From Platycnemis pennipes (Eukaryota; Arthropoda; Insecta; Odonata; Platycnemididae), in the NCBI GenBank assembly GCA_933228895.1, contig OW121846.1:108827054-108891053 (forward strand): a stretch of 64,000 nucleotides of DNA, written 5' to 3'. The notes below the pieces were generated by a model, which saw only the letters and a list, made by a program, of their open reading frames with translations, was not told the origin of the DNA and did not search any database. Made by a program: the position numbers and the translations under genes. This document shows, piece by piece, positions 55,201 through 60,365 of the stretch (position 1 is the first letter of the stretch; each line of letters begins with the position of its first letter).

Positions 55201-56874
55201 TGGTATACAGCGATTGTTATTCCATTGTACTGAGTTCAGTGCTACAAAATCATTTCAAAAACTTTGTAAAACAGGGGTCAGTCAGTCACTCGGGACCGGC
55301 CTCTCACTTTGAAAATCAGTAAAATGGAGGTTTCGTAAAACGGAGGTCATTTTCATGGTTTTCCTATATACAAAGATCGGGACCAGCGGAATGGTTCGTA
55401 AATTGGTGTCATTTCGTAAATTAGAGGTTCATTAAAAAGAGGTTCTACTGTAAATGTTCTCCTCCCTCTACCTTGTTTATCCAACATTCTTCCCTCAATC
55501 ACGTCTTTCAAAGCACCCTCGCCCTTTTTACCTCCTCCATCCGCATCTTCTGCCTTCTCCTACTTAATTCAATCAAATTTCTTTCCTCTCCTACCAATTC
55601 TAGTACTTCATCGTTCATCCACCCTTTTGACCCACTTAAATTTCTCCATCCTTCTCCACACCCAAATCTCAAAAGTCCTGAGTCTATTTTCATCTAATTT
55701 CCATAGAGCCTGTTTCAGTGCCATATATCGGCATGCTCCATATTAAAATTTTCACTAGTCTTATCTTCACTTCCCTACTTATCAATAGCTCATGTCTACG
55801 AGTAAAAGCTTATTTTGCCAATGTGATTTTCCTTCTGCCATCAATGCTGCTATAAACTATTTTTCTCACACACACTACTAAGATAGTGGAATACTACTAC
55901 CATGCCCTACTTACTCGGGCATCTGACCTCCTACTTTTATATTTAAACTGGCCTTTGAGGATCTTGAGAATATCATTACTTCCATTTTTGTTTTGGAACT
56001 TCTCTTGTGCCCCTTCTGATCTGTGGCCACGGGGACCTATGTGGCTTAGATGACTTATATGATCAAACAGAATTCTAGCAAAGCTGTTAGCCCTGGCTGT
56101 TCATCTGAGAAAGGGTGAAAAAGGCAATAATCTCTTGAGGGAAGGGTAACCCCCCAACAAAGGCAAGAGGCAGAACCCTGGGCATAAACTCTCTGTGCCA
56201 TGGAAAACAGTGTTGTCAAATCCCCTTCAGCTCGGGACCTCTGAAGAGGTAATATTTTTATGTGGACGGGTGTACATACAGCGGTATATTACTTTCAATG
56301 CCAACAGTAAGGGACTGCCTGTATTTACATTTAACAAAATTGGAAAAGAAGCCTGTTCCACAAATGGCATGATTAGAATACAAAATAAGCATCACATTTT
56401 GATTTATGAAATAAGTAAATAAAATGATGTAATTGTCAATATACTCAAAAAATTACTTTACAAGCACTCCTATAATATAAATATTTGCCCATAACATGTT
56501 TACAATAGAAGCTTGTTTATGGTTTCTCCCTAAAGTGAAGACCAGACTGATAAATGAGATGCAATTAGATACATTTATGAAGTTGCACTCTTGCAGCTAC
56601 CTAAAGGGAACCCCTTCAACAAGGAAGTTTATTAACGGGCAGCTCCCATCATCTTAGTTCTCCTTATCCCAACACCTCTAAGCCTCTTTGTACACCACTC
56701 TCTGCCCACAAAGTAATGTGGAAGAGAATTTACTCGCATACTTTAATACTTTACATACCTTAATTTGAGAGAGATGATTTATGGGGCAGGACCCATCAGG
56801 ACGAGCTGGTACGTGTATTTCCCACTTTCCATAAGGAAGTTTATTGTATGGATGACTCTCTCGATTCCAGCCAT
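10166..56874 (-). CDS. GBE1: 1,4-alpha-glucan branching enzyme (12 exons; N-terminus beyond window)
   Basis: This enzyme makes the alpha-1,6 branch points of glycogen in the cytosol by cutting alpha-1,4 chains and transferring them; it belongs to family GH13. The twelve exons sum to 1796 nt, about 598 residues plus TGA. The family is about 700 residues long, so about 95 N-terminal residues lie above 64000. In order they give the CBM48 end ([20 protein letters not shown]), [28 protein letters not shown]13 region [20 protein letters not shown], region [17 protein letters not shown] (nucleophile Asp), region III CVTIAE|DVSG (acid/base Glu), region IV SESHDQ (third Asp), [27 protein letters not shown] and the C-terminal beta domain. 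All junctions are GT-AG with matching phases and there are no internal stops, so it appears intact. Drosophila calls it AGBE. The introns are packed with transposons. Confidence 0.97.
10550..10925 (+). mobile_element. Possible N-terminal fragment of a LINE ORF
   Basis: The + strand frame reads [19 protein letters not shown] and [10 protein letters not shown]. This resembles the short WT..L..DLL.C SANT/Myb-like segment that starts some arthropod LINE polyproteins. After one stop a Pro/Ser/Thr-rich stretch follows ([26 protein letters not shown]). No reverse transcriptase follows. The assignment is from memory of motif style and is weak. Confidence 0.3.
11026..11073. repeat. Perfect 20-bp inverted repeat, 8-nt loop
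   Basis: The arm 11026-11045 (ctctgcaagttacatgcttg) is exactly complementary to 11054-11073. Confidence 0.95.
11500..11830 (-). mobile_element. tRNA-derived SINE-like sequence
   Basis: On the - strand an A-box-like TGGCTAGAGTGG (11804-11815) is followed by a B-box GGTTTGAATCC (11773-11783), spaced as in a tRNA-derived pol III promoter. No cloverleaf tRNA was recognised, so a SINE head is more likely. The distal limit is a guess. Confidence 0.5.
12601..12849 (-). CDS. GBE1: GBE1 exon: C-terminal beta domain
   Basis: 83 in-frame codons beginning [19 protein letters not shown] and ending NRKYSLQ, before donor gtacgt. It contains [15 protein letters not shown] and [16 protein letters not shown], which are typical of eukaryotic branching enzyme. 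Confidence 0.96.
12949..13133 (-). CDS. GBE1: GBE1 exon: [13 protein letters not shown] block
   Basis: 185 nt starting with the second and third bases of a split Gly codon, then [29 protein letters not shown] and GWLHSNP. Acceptor ctatag, donor gtaagt. Confidence 0.97.
13134..13253. other. Short GBE1 intron
   Basis: 120-bp GT-AG intron; nothing else seen in it. The next intron, 12850-12948, is 99 bp and also plain. Confidence 0.9.
13254..13425 (-). CDS. GBE1: GBE1 exon: [14 protein letters not shown] block
   Basis: 172 nt encoding [18 protein letters not shown] through GGEAYLNFM plus one base of Gly. Acceptor ttaattcag, donor gtgagt. Confidence 0.97.
13479..16411 (+). mobile_element. piggyBac element with TTAA target sites and decayed transposase
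   Basis: TTAA at 13475-13478 and 16412-16415 flank inverted ends CCTGTTA (left CCTGTTAGCGC, right reverse complement CCTGTTATAGT). The interior carries a decayed piggyBac transposase in the same orientation. TTAA target duplication is diagnostic of piggyBac. It sits wholly within a GBE1 intron, next to a pogo-like element. Confidence 0.8.
14240..15760 (+). pseudogene. piggyBac transposase pseudogene (PGBD-like)
   Basis: The piggyBac transposase catalyses TTAA-specific cut-and-paste transposition with a DDD active site. Pieces in order are: a degenerate acidic N-terminus (about 14250-14440), [10 protein letters not shown] (about 14627), [18 protein letters not shown] (about 14848), a remnant like the KLYVRC/SGY block (LVNFDIYQE, about 15100), [10 protein letters not shown] (about 15370) and [16 protein letters not shown] (about 15515-15570), which matches the conserved GVD.MDQ....YRIG region. 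The last part reads [13 protein letters not shown]. Frames change several times with internal stops, so it is dead. The Arg/Lys-Trp-Trp motif after YRVGVQ is also degraded. Confidence 0.85.
16486..18510. mobile_element. pogo-like TIR element (2.0 kb), no transposase seen
   Basis: The left end GTAAAACCTTGATTTTACAT mirrors the right end, whose reverse complement reads CAGTAGAATCTTGATTTTAC. TA flanks both sides (16484-16485, 18511-18512), as expected for pogo/Tc1-type elements. The left end has lost its first two bases. Part of the interior is shared, inverted, with 45880-46560. Confidence 0.7.
17000..17740 (-). repeat. Anonymous repeat family, copy A (with cryptic open frame)
   Basis: The reverse complement of this stretch aligns with 45880-46560. 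Shared stretches include ctatcacta.gagct.ttgt, atcttccaaaagaggaa, tcatttctacattta and gaaatctgtaaaaccctact. Over about 17530-17740 on the - strand an open frame reads [20 protein letters not shown] and [12 protein letters not shown] do not recognise the family. It lies inside the pogo-like element. Confidence 0.65.
18606..18720 (-). mobile_element. tRNA-derived SINE-like copy 1
   Basis: On the - strand a B-box-like GGTTCAATTCC (18673-18683) follows a tRNA-like 5' part. The body (gacaattgccagaggaaaaa then tttcctgga) recurs inverted at 18921-18990. Confidence 0.55.
18921..18990 (+). mobile_element. SINE-like copy 2, inverted relative to copy 1
   Basis: The reverse complement reads attgcaagaggaaaaatg, then tttcctggatctggaatgg, then aacctt. 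It matches copy 1 with substitutions. Truncated. Confidence 0.55.
19077..19286 (-). CDS. GBE1: GBE1 exon: DVSGMPG to catalytic SESHDQ
   Basis: 70 codons beginning [16 protein letters not shown] and ending AYSESHDQ, which holds the transition-state Asp two codons before the donor gtgatg. The acceptor is tttttaaag. A 26-bp direct repeat brackets this exon. Confidence 0.97.
19457..20310. repeat. Tandem pair of about 340-bp repeat copies, 516 bp apart
   Basis: Copy 1 (19457-19793) and copy 2 (19973-20308) share ggatggtcgg, cggatctttcatt, tggaatgtagg.....ggtagata.tgacaag, gaaatgagatgaaa-like and aaataaagaaat blocks in the same order. Copy 1 begins tagggatggtcggatcgg, like the ends of some hAT-type nonautonomous elements. 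A third, inverted piece is at 21319-21402. Confidence 0.8.
20308..20390 (+). mobile_element. tRNA-like SINE head
   Basis: A-box-like TGGTAAGAGTGG followed by B-box-like GAGTTCGATCC about 50 bases later. Not a full cloverleaf. Confidence 0.4.
20585..21024. mobile_element. hAT-like MITE (CAGGGTTC ends)
   Basis: The left end cagggttcatacc mirrors the right end ggtacgaaccct. The interior repeats atttccctga...tttccatgacttcc in both halves. No clean 8-bp target duplication could be read. Confidence 0.65.
21319..21402. repeat. Inverted third copy of the 19457/19973 repeat
   Basis: The sequence agccaagacac..at.tttttt.ttctagtggcatg and ttcatctcatttc is the reverse complement of about 20140-20222 in copy 2. 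Confidence 0.75.
22172..22385. mobile_element. TTAA-flanked MITE with two 20-bp palindromes
   Basis: TTAA at 22168-22171 and 22386-22389 flank imperfect inverted ends CACATTCAACG and (reverse complement) CACACTCAATG. Two perfect 20-bp palindromes lie inside: 22186-22205 (centre GAATTC) and 22228-22247 (centre GACGTC), both with the frame atgcctt...aaggcat. Likely a nonautonomous piggyBac-type element inserted in the Tigger. Confidence 0.7.
22690..23110 (-). pseudogene. Tigger transposase C-terminal remnant
   Basis: On the - strand the translation gives [16 protein letters not shown], which corresponds to the conserved ..V....I..AWKKLWP block after the DDE catalytic core of Tigger/Jerky proteins. 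It is followed by [14 protein letters not shown] and [10 protein letters not shown], like the C-terminal acidic ..LTDEEI... tail. The N-terminal HTH and DDE core are missing or decayed beyond recognition. Frames shift between the pieces. Confidence 0.75.
24444..24615 (-). CDS. GBE1: GBE1 exon: nucleophile Asp to acid/base Glu
   Basis: 172 nt: completes a split Arg, then [35 protein letters not shown] and CVTIAE. The catalytic Glu is the last codon before donor gtaaat. Confidence 0.97.
25181..25285. repeat. Two tandem copies of a 48-bp repeat
   Basis: The unit runs attttagtgga......gccact.....tgtggatccacta and appears twice in direct order with substitutions. Each unit also begins and ends with inverted tagtgga / tccacta. 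Confidence 0.8.
25570..25980 (+). pseudogene. Tigger/pogo transposase N-terminal fragment
   Basis: From ATG at 25620 the frame reads [20 protein letters not shown] and [10 protein letters not shown]. After a frameshift come [19 protein letters not shown] and a stop. This matches the CENP-B-type N-terminal helix-turn-helix of Tigger transposases (KR..LSL.EK..IL...E.G......A..YGI..STI..I.K...KI). A later piece, about 25840-25930, may be the second DNA-binding helix region but is too degraded to be sure. It is an old, dead fragment in a GBE1 intron. Confidence 0.65.
27027..27110. mobile_element. Solitary pogo-type left end
   Basis: cagtagaagctctatataat and the following ttcgggagccc / attaccgaa text resembles the left end of the pogo-type element at 60366. 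No partner end was found. Confidence 0.4.
27985..28160. mobile_element. Diverged fragment of the TAGGGTAGTTTCCT element family
   Basis: The run tattagtcattttataggctc with downstream cctgctc and tgacgtgaa-like text matches 34200-34380 of the 837-bp element at 33963-34799. Both terminal repeats are lacking. Confidence 0.7.
28557..28628 (-). CDS. GBE1: GBE1 exon: [13 protein letters not shown]
   Basis: 72-nt exon encoding [20 protein letters not shown] and DGF plus two bases of a split Arg. Acceptor ttctag, donor gtaaca. Confidence 0.95.
29011..29570. mobile_element. hAT-like MITE (CAGGGTGTC end), right end truncated
   Basis: It starts CAGGGTGTCCAG and is filled with ttttccctgagttttccagg motifs. 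The right part (ccaaggtttttca.....ccctgagttttcc) aligns with 45760-45860, where the matching GACACCCTG end survives. Confidence 0.65.
29571..30860. other. GBE1 intron, anonymous DNA
   Basis: At 29577 a sequence aggggtgaacgggtc...gattcgggtcgggtc looks like one end of a decayed hAT-type element. Beyond it nothing recognisable was seen up to the exon at 30861. Confidence 0.4.
30861..31070 (-). CDS. GBE1: GBE1 exon: GH13 region I
   Basis: 210 nt encoding [18 protein letters not shown], then [28 protein letters not shown] and WDSRLFNYS. Acceptor ttttcag, donor gtaagt. Confidence 0.97.
31923..32327. mobile_element. TTAA-flanked fold-back MITE (405 bp)
   Basis: TTAA at 31919-31922 and 32328-32331 flank inverted ends CACGTTC. 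Inside, 32178-32246 is nearly complementary to about 32254-32320 (actgcggggctgattaaagc...ccagtgg), forming a GC-rich hairpin. The block gacccacc.gtgggtc with gcccatgcaaaaggctgag is present in both orientations. It is far more GC-rich than its surroundings. Probably a nonautonomous piggyBac-type element. Confidence 0.75.
32722..32800. mobile_element. hAT-type terminal sequence (TAGGGATGTGCGAATA)
   Basis: atagggatgtgcgaatagag followed by alternating tcgaata / tattcga motifs resembles the left end of hAT-type elements. It could be the 5' end of the BED/hAT element whose coding remains start near 33700. The right end was not found. Confidence 0.4.
33612..33690 (+). mobile_element. tRNA-like sequence (SINE head or tRNA pseudogene)
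   Basis: An A-box-like TTGGTGTGGTGGCAGGAGTG and a strong B-box GGGTTCGATTCCCAGC (about 33663-33680) are in tRNA-like spacing. Acceptor-stem pairing is poor, so it is more likely a SINE head. Confidence 0.5.
33700..36520 (+). pseudogene. BED-finger hAT transposase pseudogene (ZBED-like)
   Basis: hAT transposases move by cut-and-paste; ZBED-type ones start with a BED zinc finger. Pieces in order are: the BED remnant ([29 protein letters not shown], about 33750-33860); an acidic and Ser-rich linker interrupted by a nested element (33963-34799); a stop at about 34980; then a 262-residue open frame, 35033-35821, with [20 protein letters not shown] (the hAT DxWTS core), [26 protein letters not shown] and [20 protein letters not shown]. 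After a -1 type break, 35818-36123 continues with ILDPRFK. Last comes a degraded C-terminal dimerisation region with IFNYWKMN and [12 protein letters not shown]. It is dead: frameshifts, stops, an insertion, and the usual second BED cysteine (C-x2-C) replaced by Phe. Confidence 0.88.
33963..34799. mobile_element. 837-bp TIR element nested in the hAT gene, 6-bp target duplication
   Basis: The ends CAATAGGGTAGTTTCCT and its exact inverse bound the element. CCAATC is duplicated at 33957-33962 and 34800-34805. Removing the element and one CCAATC joins the hAT frame in phase (LPN then [12 protein letters not shown]). It has no transposase, so it is nonautonomous. A diverged relative is at 27985-28160. 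Confidence 0.88.
36521..38125. other. GBE1 intronic DNA around exon 37029-37119, AT-rich
   Basis: No mobile element ends or coding segments were recognised apart from the GBE1 exon. Confidence 0.4.
37029..37119 (-). CDS. GBE1: GBE1 exon: [20 protein letters not shown]
   Basis: 91-nt exon with split codons at both ends, encoding [20 protein letters not shown] followed by QVTSFFAVS. Acceptor tttttag, donor gtgagt. Confidence 0.95.
38186..38345. repeat. Long imperfect inverted repeat (about 58-bp arms)
   Basis: The left arm, about 38188-38245 (ggaaaggtagaagaaataac...ttttaagttttattgt), pairs with about 38286-38340 (acaataaaacttaaaatcat...agttatttcttctacctttcc). A fold-back structure, perhaps a small MITE. 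Confidence 0.85.
38893..38922. repeat. Perfect 12-bp hairpin
   Basis: gaagccagtgtg (38893-38904) pairs with cacactggcttc (38911-38922); 6-nt loop. Immediately followed by another hairpin. Confidence 0.95.
38923..38958. repeat. Perfect 17-bp hairpin with 2-nt loop, contiguous with previous
   Basis: catccacactagttgcc (38923-38939) pairs exactly with 38942-38958; loop ag. Confidence 0.95.
39270..39600 (+). pseudogene. Ty1/copia reverse transcriptase fragment
   Basis: The frame from about 39330 reads [20 protein letters not shown] and RGFSQ, the conserved copia block (FK.K....G...[11 protein letters not shown]). It continues with a [13 protein letters not shown] stretch in another frame and a DVTS.F remnant of the D-V-x-x-A-F block with the first catalytic Asp. 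It is frameshifted and lacks LTRs, gag, protease and integrase. Confidence 0.75.
39672..40209. mobile_element. pogo/Tigger-type MITE (538 bp)
   Basis: The left end CAGTACTTCCTCAATTACATG is an imperfect mirror of the right end (reverse complement CAGTAAATCCTCACTAACATG). TA flanks both sides. The interior has repeated tcgaatttcgg / acgcgaattt and ttaacacgaact motifs and no transposase. Confidence 0.75.
40461..41935. mobile_element. 1475-bp TIR element with palindromic sub-terminal repeats
   Basis: Perfect ends GGGCCGTATTCTGTAACT and their inverse are flanked by CAG at 40458-40460 and 41936-41938. Both ends contain several near-identical palindromes of type TCACCGGTGA and second inner copies of the end (ccgattctgtaact at about 40540; cgttacagaatcgg at about 41848). 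The interior holds only an unrecognised 94-codon ORF (41327-41611). The 3-bp target duplication would fit PIF/Harbinger, but no transposase supports that. Confidence 0.85.
42538..42682 (-). CDS. GBE1: GBE1 exon: RIYECHVGI
   Basis: 145 nt encoding [37 protein letters not shown] and LPRIVRLG (split Gly). Acceptor ttttacag, donor gtaaga. Confidence 0.96.
43836..44986 (+). pseudogene. Tigger-like transposase C-terminal fragment with right end
   Basis: The 43836-44195 frame ends in an acidic tail: [26 protein letters not shown], then [11 protein letters not shown] and [19 protein letters not shown]. This matches the C-terminus of Tigger/Jerky-like transposases (LTDEEIV..V....E..EDE......A......L..YLE). 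About 790 bp downstream is a pogo-type right end (tcgatcttctactg followed by TA at 44987-44988). The N-terminal HTH and DDE core were not found upstream, so the copy is 5'-truncated. Confidence 0.7.
45380..45860. mobile_element. hAT-like MITE, right end (GACACCCTG), relative of 29011-29570
   Basis: It ends ccaggtcaccagacaccctg at 45860. The preceding 100 bp and some GC-rich interior (cactggactgca..., gcagagcaca) align with the copy at 29011-29570. The left end is lost. Confidence 0.6.
45880..46560 (+). repeat. Anonymous repeat family, copy B
   Basis: Inverted relative to 17000-17740 and clearly homologous (for example catcttccaaaagaggga, tctcttttggaagagatagc, gttcattctgtcagatct). Open segments remain at 45880-46022 and 46027-46353 ([20 protein letters not shown]), with stops where copy A is open. 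The function is unknown. Confidence 0.65.
46561..49149. other. GBE1 intron, no recognised element
   Basis: A GC-richer stretch at 47740-48120 has two overlapping + strand frames (for example [20 protein letters not shown]) that I do not recognise. It may be a decayed transposon ORF. A 141-codon - strand frame at 48547-48972 also matches nothing I know. Confidence 0.35.
49150..51350 (+). mobile_element. RTE-like LINE, 5'-truncated, decayed
   Basis: The + strand translation covers the end of the endonuclease-reverse transcriptase linker ([20 protein letters not shown]) and the reverse transcriptase: [53 protein letters not shown] and the catalytic [13 protein letters not shown] (Ala to Thr in FADD; both Asp kept). 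It then covers the C-terminal [39 protein letters not shown] and [12 protein letters not shown]. The longest open part is 50309-51118 (269 codons). The 3' end runs into ccttgatgatgatg, the usual short-repeat tail of this LINE type. Several stops and frameshifts in the 5' half mean it is inactive. A shorter copy of the same family is at 6745-7105. Confidence 0.9.
51430..51604. mobile_element. pogo-type right end
   Basis: Repeated gtaattt/cgtaat motifs end in tcgagtttctactg followed by TA (51605-51606). The left end was not found; it may have been displaced by the LINE upstream. Confidence 0.5.
51607..53899. other. GBE1 intron, anonymous DNA
   Basis: A short piece at about 51915-52000 (cccatatgggcattct...tgcctgtacgggcacgc...aaggttaa) resembles one end of a TTAA-type MITE. 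Nothing else was recognised. Confidence 0.35.
53900..54028 (-). CDS. GBE1: GBE1 exon: [13 protein letters not shown]
   Basis: 43 phase-0 codons encoding [20 protein letters not shown] and [20 protein letters not shown]. Acceptor acattacag, donor gttaga. Confidence 0.94.
54357..54450. mobile_element. Half of a TTAA-type MITE
   Basis: ttaacacgttcggtgcagag followed by gcggcatatgccgctcac shares the TTAACACGTTC end with the element at 31923-32327. The other end was not seen. Confidence 0.45.
55270..55449. mobile_element. pogo-type right end
   Basis: Degenerate repeats of gtaaa.tggaggt/cgtaaattagaggt end in agaggttctactg with TA, as in the other pogo-type copies. The left end was not found. Confidence 0.5.
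55450..55830 (-). mobile_element. LINE C-terminal fragment (different subfamily)
   Basis: The - strand translation in shifting frames gives [27 protein letters not shown] and [20 protein letters not shown]. These match the post-reverse-transcriptase region R....Y.WSV.LYG.E.WT and N.EVL..VGE.R.L...I..RR of RTE-like LINEs. It is too diverged from 49150-51350 to be the same subfamily. Confidence 0.7.
56759..56874 (-). CDS. GBE1: GBE1 exon: end of CBM48 ([20 protein letters not shown])
   Basis: 116 nt that complete a split Asp codon and encode [20 protein letters not shown] and [14 protein letters not shown]. It matches the CBM48 glycogen-binding module of branching enzymes. Acceptor ttatag, donor gtatgt. 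This is the most upstream exon found. Confidence 0.95.
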
Positions 56875-57229
56875 CTATAAAGAAAAAGGAAAAAAATTAA
56901 CAATCTCTAAATAATAACACTAATGAAATGAAATACACAGTACCCATTAAATAAACCAGCACTAAAAATGAGCAATTGGTATTTCTTGCACCCAACAACA
57001 AGCATAACACTAATATGCAAGGTTTTGTTGTCTGGAAATGGAGAAGGGCATTAGAAGAGATTTTATCCAAAGATTTCGAAAATAACTTCCAAAATTCTGC
57101 ATCACATCAGGTTTTTCCACAAATCATGAAAGAAAACTAATTTTTTTAATGACAGCATTTGTAAAAAGTGTAAATGTTCTCTGGAGGGATGAAATAAATA
57201 TGTAAGGAATGCATAAACATAAATACATA
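56875..57229. other. Start of the 5' GBE1 intron
   Basis: AT-rich; nothing recognised. Confidence 0.4.
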
Positions 57230-58500
57230 TTTAAAGGCAAACTATCTAACATTACCACTGCACTCCCCTTGAAATTTCATCTTCTTGGATTGACTTTGGT
57301 GTCTGACTGTACGGTCTCCTTTCAACATCCAATGTTGGCCATCATATATATGTACCGTCCATTTTCCTTAGTATCTCTTTTCGATCATTTTAAGATCTTA
57401 ATGGCAATATCCCGATGTAAGAGTTCATCCTGTTCTTCCAGAAAGTCACCAAGATTGCCAGGAATGTACTTTAGACAAGCACAAATAAAGTGAACTTAGA
57501 AGCTCATGTTACAACCAAGCAGTTCATAGGATTCCAACATCCTCTCAACTTAAATGGTGTAAGTTACAGCCTTCTTGTTTCTTAAAATATTTTGTGCCAC
57601 TCTGAGTGCATTCAATGCTGTTGATTTGCACTTACTTGTGCTTTTCTTCTACCCACCTTTAATTTTTGAATTTGTGGACCTACAAAAATGCCAGCTTTAA
57701 TTTTTCTAGACATGATTGAATGAAAGTACACACCAAGAATAATGTCAGTAAATTATTTACTGTCACTGCTTAAGGCTGCCACGGACTGCTTTATCAATTT
57801 GATGTGTAAAGATGGCAATAGTATTTTTGAGAGATCAACCAAATGAAGTGATGCAATGTATTTCACAAGGTGTGAGAGAACTTCTGACTGGCCACTGCTT
57901 CTCAAACTCAATGTTCTACCTTTACTGTGTAGCCCCATCCACACAAAAAGCAAAGAAATTTGGTGTTGACTACTAGTTGGCTGAGCAATATTCCAATCAC
58001 CTAGAAATCCTCCTACACAGACCATTCATGACTCTTGTACTGCAGACTTTCCAGCCAAAATTTAAGGTTTTCGTACATCTCCTTCAAAGTCACAGAATGT
58101 GCCAATGGAATGGATGGATGTAAGTTAATATTGTGACATAAAACACCTGGAACAGGAAATAAAACTGGATTTGAGAGCATCTATGAACAACCTCCACTGT
58201 CCTAACTTGCAATTAATGCTGAAGTATGTTATGACTGCTGGAATGTTTTGACAACATACTAAACCACCTTCCACAAAAAACTGAATCAATTTAGCTTCTC
58301 AATGTTTGTACCAGGAGAATCTTGTATTAGAGTACAGAAATGTCTTCTCATATAGTTGGGATCCTAAAACCTCTGCTGCATCTTTAGGTAAATTTAGATC
58401 ACAAAGTAAACCATTCAGGTCATGCCGGATGAAATGGCACTGGTGTTTCATCCTCCATACTATCTGGTTTTACATCTCATCACTTATCATTGTATGAATC
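57230..58500 (-). pseudogene. Decayed gene of a recurrent arthropod transposon-like protein family
   Basis: Pieces in - strand order are: LCDLNLPKDAAEVLGSQL (about 58345-58400), FSWYKH, CKLGQWRLFIDALKSS (about 58165-58205), MYENLKFWL (about 58051-58079), an open stretch with SLLFVWMGLHSKGR and LLPSLHIKLIKQSVAAL (57753-58000), IKAGIFVGPQIQKL (about 57670-57710), ESYELLGCNMSF (about 57495-57530), PGNLGDFLEEQDELLHRDIA (about 57395-57455) and a YMMANIGC-like end. The order and motifs match a long protein that I recall in many copies in arthropod genomes (DLNL.KE.AELLGS, WRLFIDSSK, ENLK.LL..I.Y, LPPLHIKLGLMK, IFVGPQI, LGCNMS.K.HFLHSH, NLG..S.E.GERFHQDI). Its biochemical role is unknown to me. Here it is broken by stops and frameshifts and the HFLHSHLD motif is damaged. 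Confidence 0.7.
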
Positions 58501-60365
58501 CGTGTTTGCTGGGGGCTTGACATTGGACAGGGATGGATTAGCCCTGGGGCATTGGTCTCATGGCAGATGGGATAGTGGGATACACAATGTTGCCGCTTAC
58601 TGTATCAGTATATAATATCACTATACCAGTATATGATACTGTACCAGTATGGTCCACAATCTTCACTGTGCAGAAATAGCATTCGTCACTGTGATTTGAC
58701 GGCTCATGCCACATCATGGGTACACCAAACCGCATTGATTTCCTTTATCCAGTTCCTCAACCACTCCACACATGCACGGAACACTTTGTGAGAAGCCCAT
58801 GTTCTGTCTTGATCTGCTAGTTCAATCCCAAAGAATTGAAAGTAAGCAATATTCACTAAAGGAATTCACTTATTTTTCACATTTTTGAGCCCAGCAAACT
58901 GTGACGTCATTCAGATACAGTTTCATTTCATTATCAGCAACATATTTGTTTATCTACTCCTTACACATTCATTTCCTCCATCCTCGATACATATTCACAC
59001 TTTACTAATGCTGCCACATGGCAGTTTTATTAAATACATGAACAGTTAAAAATTTCTATATTTTAGTGTTTCGTGGGAAAACCTGATATTTTCTTAAACG
59101 TCATTTCTGCAATCTGGGGTAAAATCCAATCAGATACCTACATCTCTTAATTTGAAAACAACAAAAAAAAGATGAAATTTTGCATGCTAGTGTAATTTAC
59201 TAGCATTCCTACAAACTAAAATAATGTGATGAAGAAAAAAAATTAGTTTTAAATAGTAGAATATCCATGCAGAATTCAAAGTTATGCCACAAAATATCTA
59301 ACTAAGATGCTAGTCAGTAGGAATTTCTGAACTTGGATATATTTGTTATTTACTTGAATTGTATTTTCATTTACTTATTAACATAACTTGTATGATTTTC
59401 TGCCAGATAGTATTCAATAATGTGGAGTGAAATGAGTGACACTAGACAGAAAACATCCTGTAACAGTACTGTAGATTATAGGATGAACCTGGCCCAAATA
59501 TTTCCTTCATGGAAGGAAAGATGAAATATTTACAGAATTGTTAATCGCAGATATCACATTGGATACGTAGTTAATGCTTTATTCCCAGTAGTTTTGGACC
59601 AGGTGGCCCAAATTACTGATTCACAATTGTTTTCTGCTGAGAAAAGTTGAGAGATTACTCCCAAGTACAGTCATCCACATAAAAATCTTACCACTTCCGA
59701 GGCTGATTTTTTTCTAAGTCCCGAGTTGAAGAAGATTTGAAAACACTGTTCTTTAACGCGAAGAATTTAAATTCCAAAGCTGTGGCTCTTGCCTTTTTTG
59801 AGGGGGTACCCGTTCTTCAAGAGATTTTTGCCCATTTCCCCCTTTCTCAAATGAACAGGCCGGGCAAGCCACCTTGTCCTCACTTTCTGTTAGAGATTGG
59901 GAGAAAGGGCACGAGATAAGTTTCAAACACTGCTCGCCACATTTCTAGTAGTAACACCATCAAAAATTACACTCGATTTCATTACCTCTTCCGAAAATAT
60001 CTAACATTTATGCCTAGGCCACTTTAGAGTTCTATAACAACTGGACGATTTTCCAAGGGTAATAATTAACGGGCTAAATTTTCCTAGTGTTTCCACGGAT
60101 ATTATAAGGCCTTAAAATATGCAATATTCTGGCTGAGATTTTATATCCTGTAACCTTATTACTTCGAACCACTACATTTATTGATCACTTAGTCACCACT
60201 TCACTCCGATTTGTCCAATGTTCATATCGCCAAGGGAGGAAGGTGTAAACAAAAAAGTCATAAGATTAATATTCTGTATACATTTTGCAATAGATCACTG
60301 ATTGAGCAACTCAGGTATTACATCTGAATGTAATTAGATCAGCTGCTGATGCGATCATCAGTTTA
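58501..60365. other. 5' GBE1 intron, anonymous DNA
   Basis: A short run of cagtata/ccagtat repeats lies at about 58605-58650. No GBE1 exon encoding the expected EWAPGA region was found here. The 60-codon ORF at 59737-59919 looks random. Confidence 0.4.
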
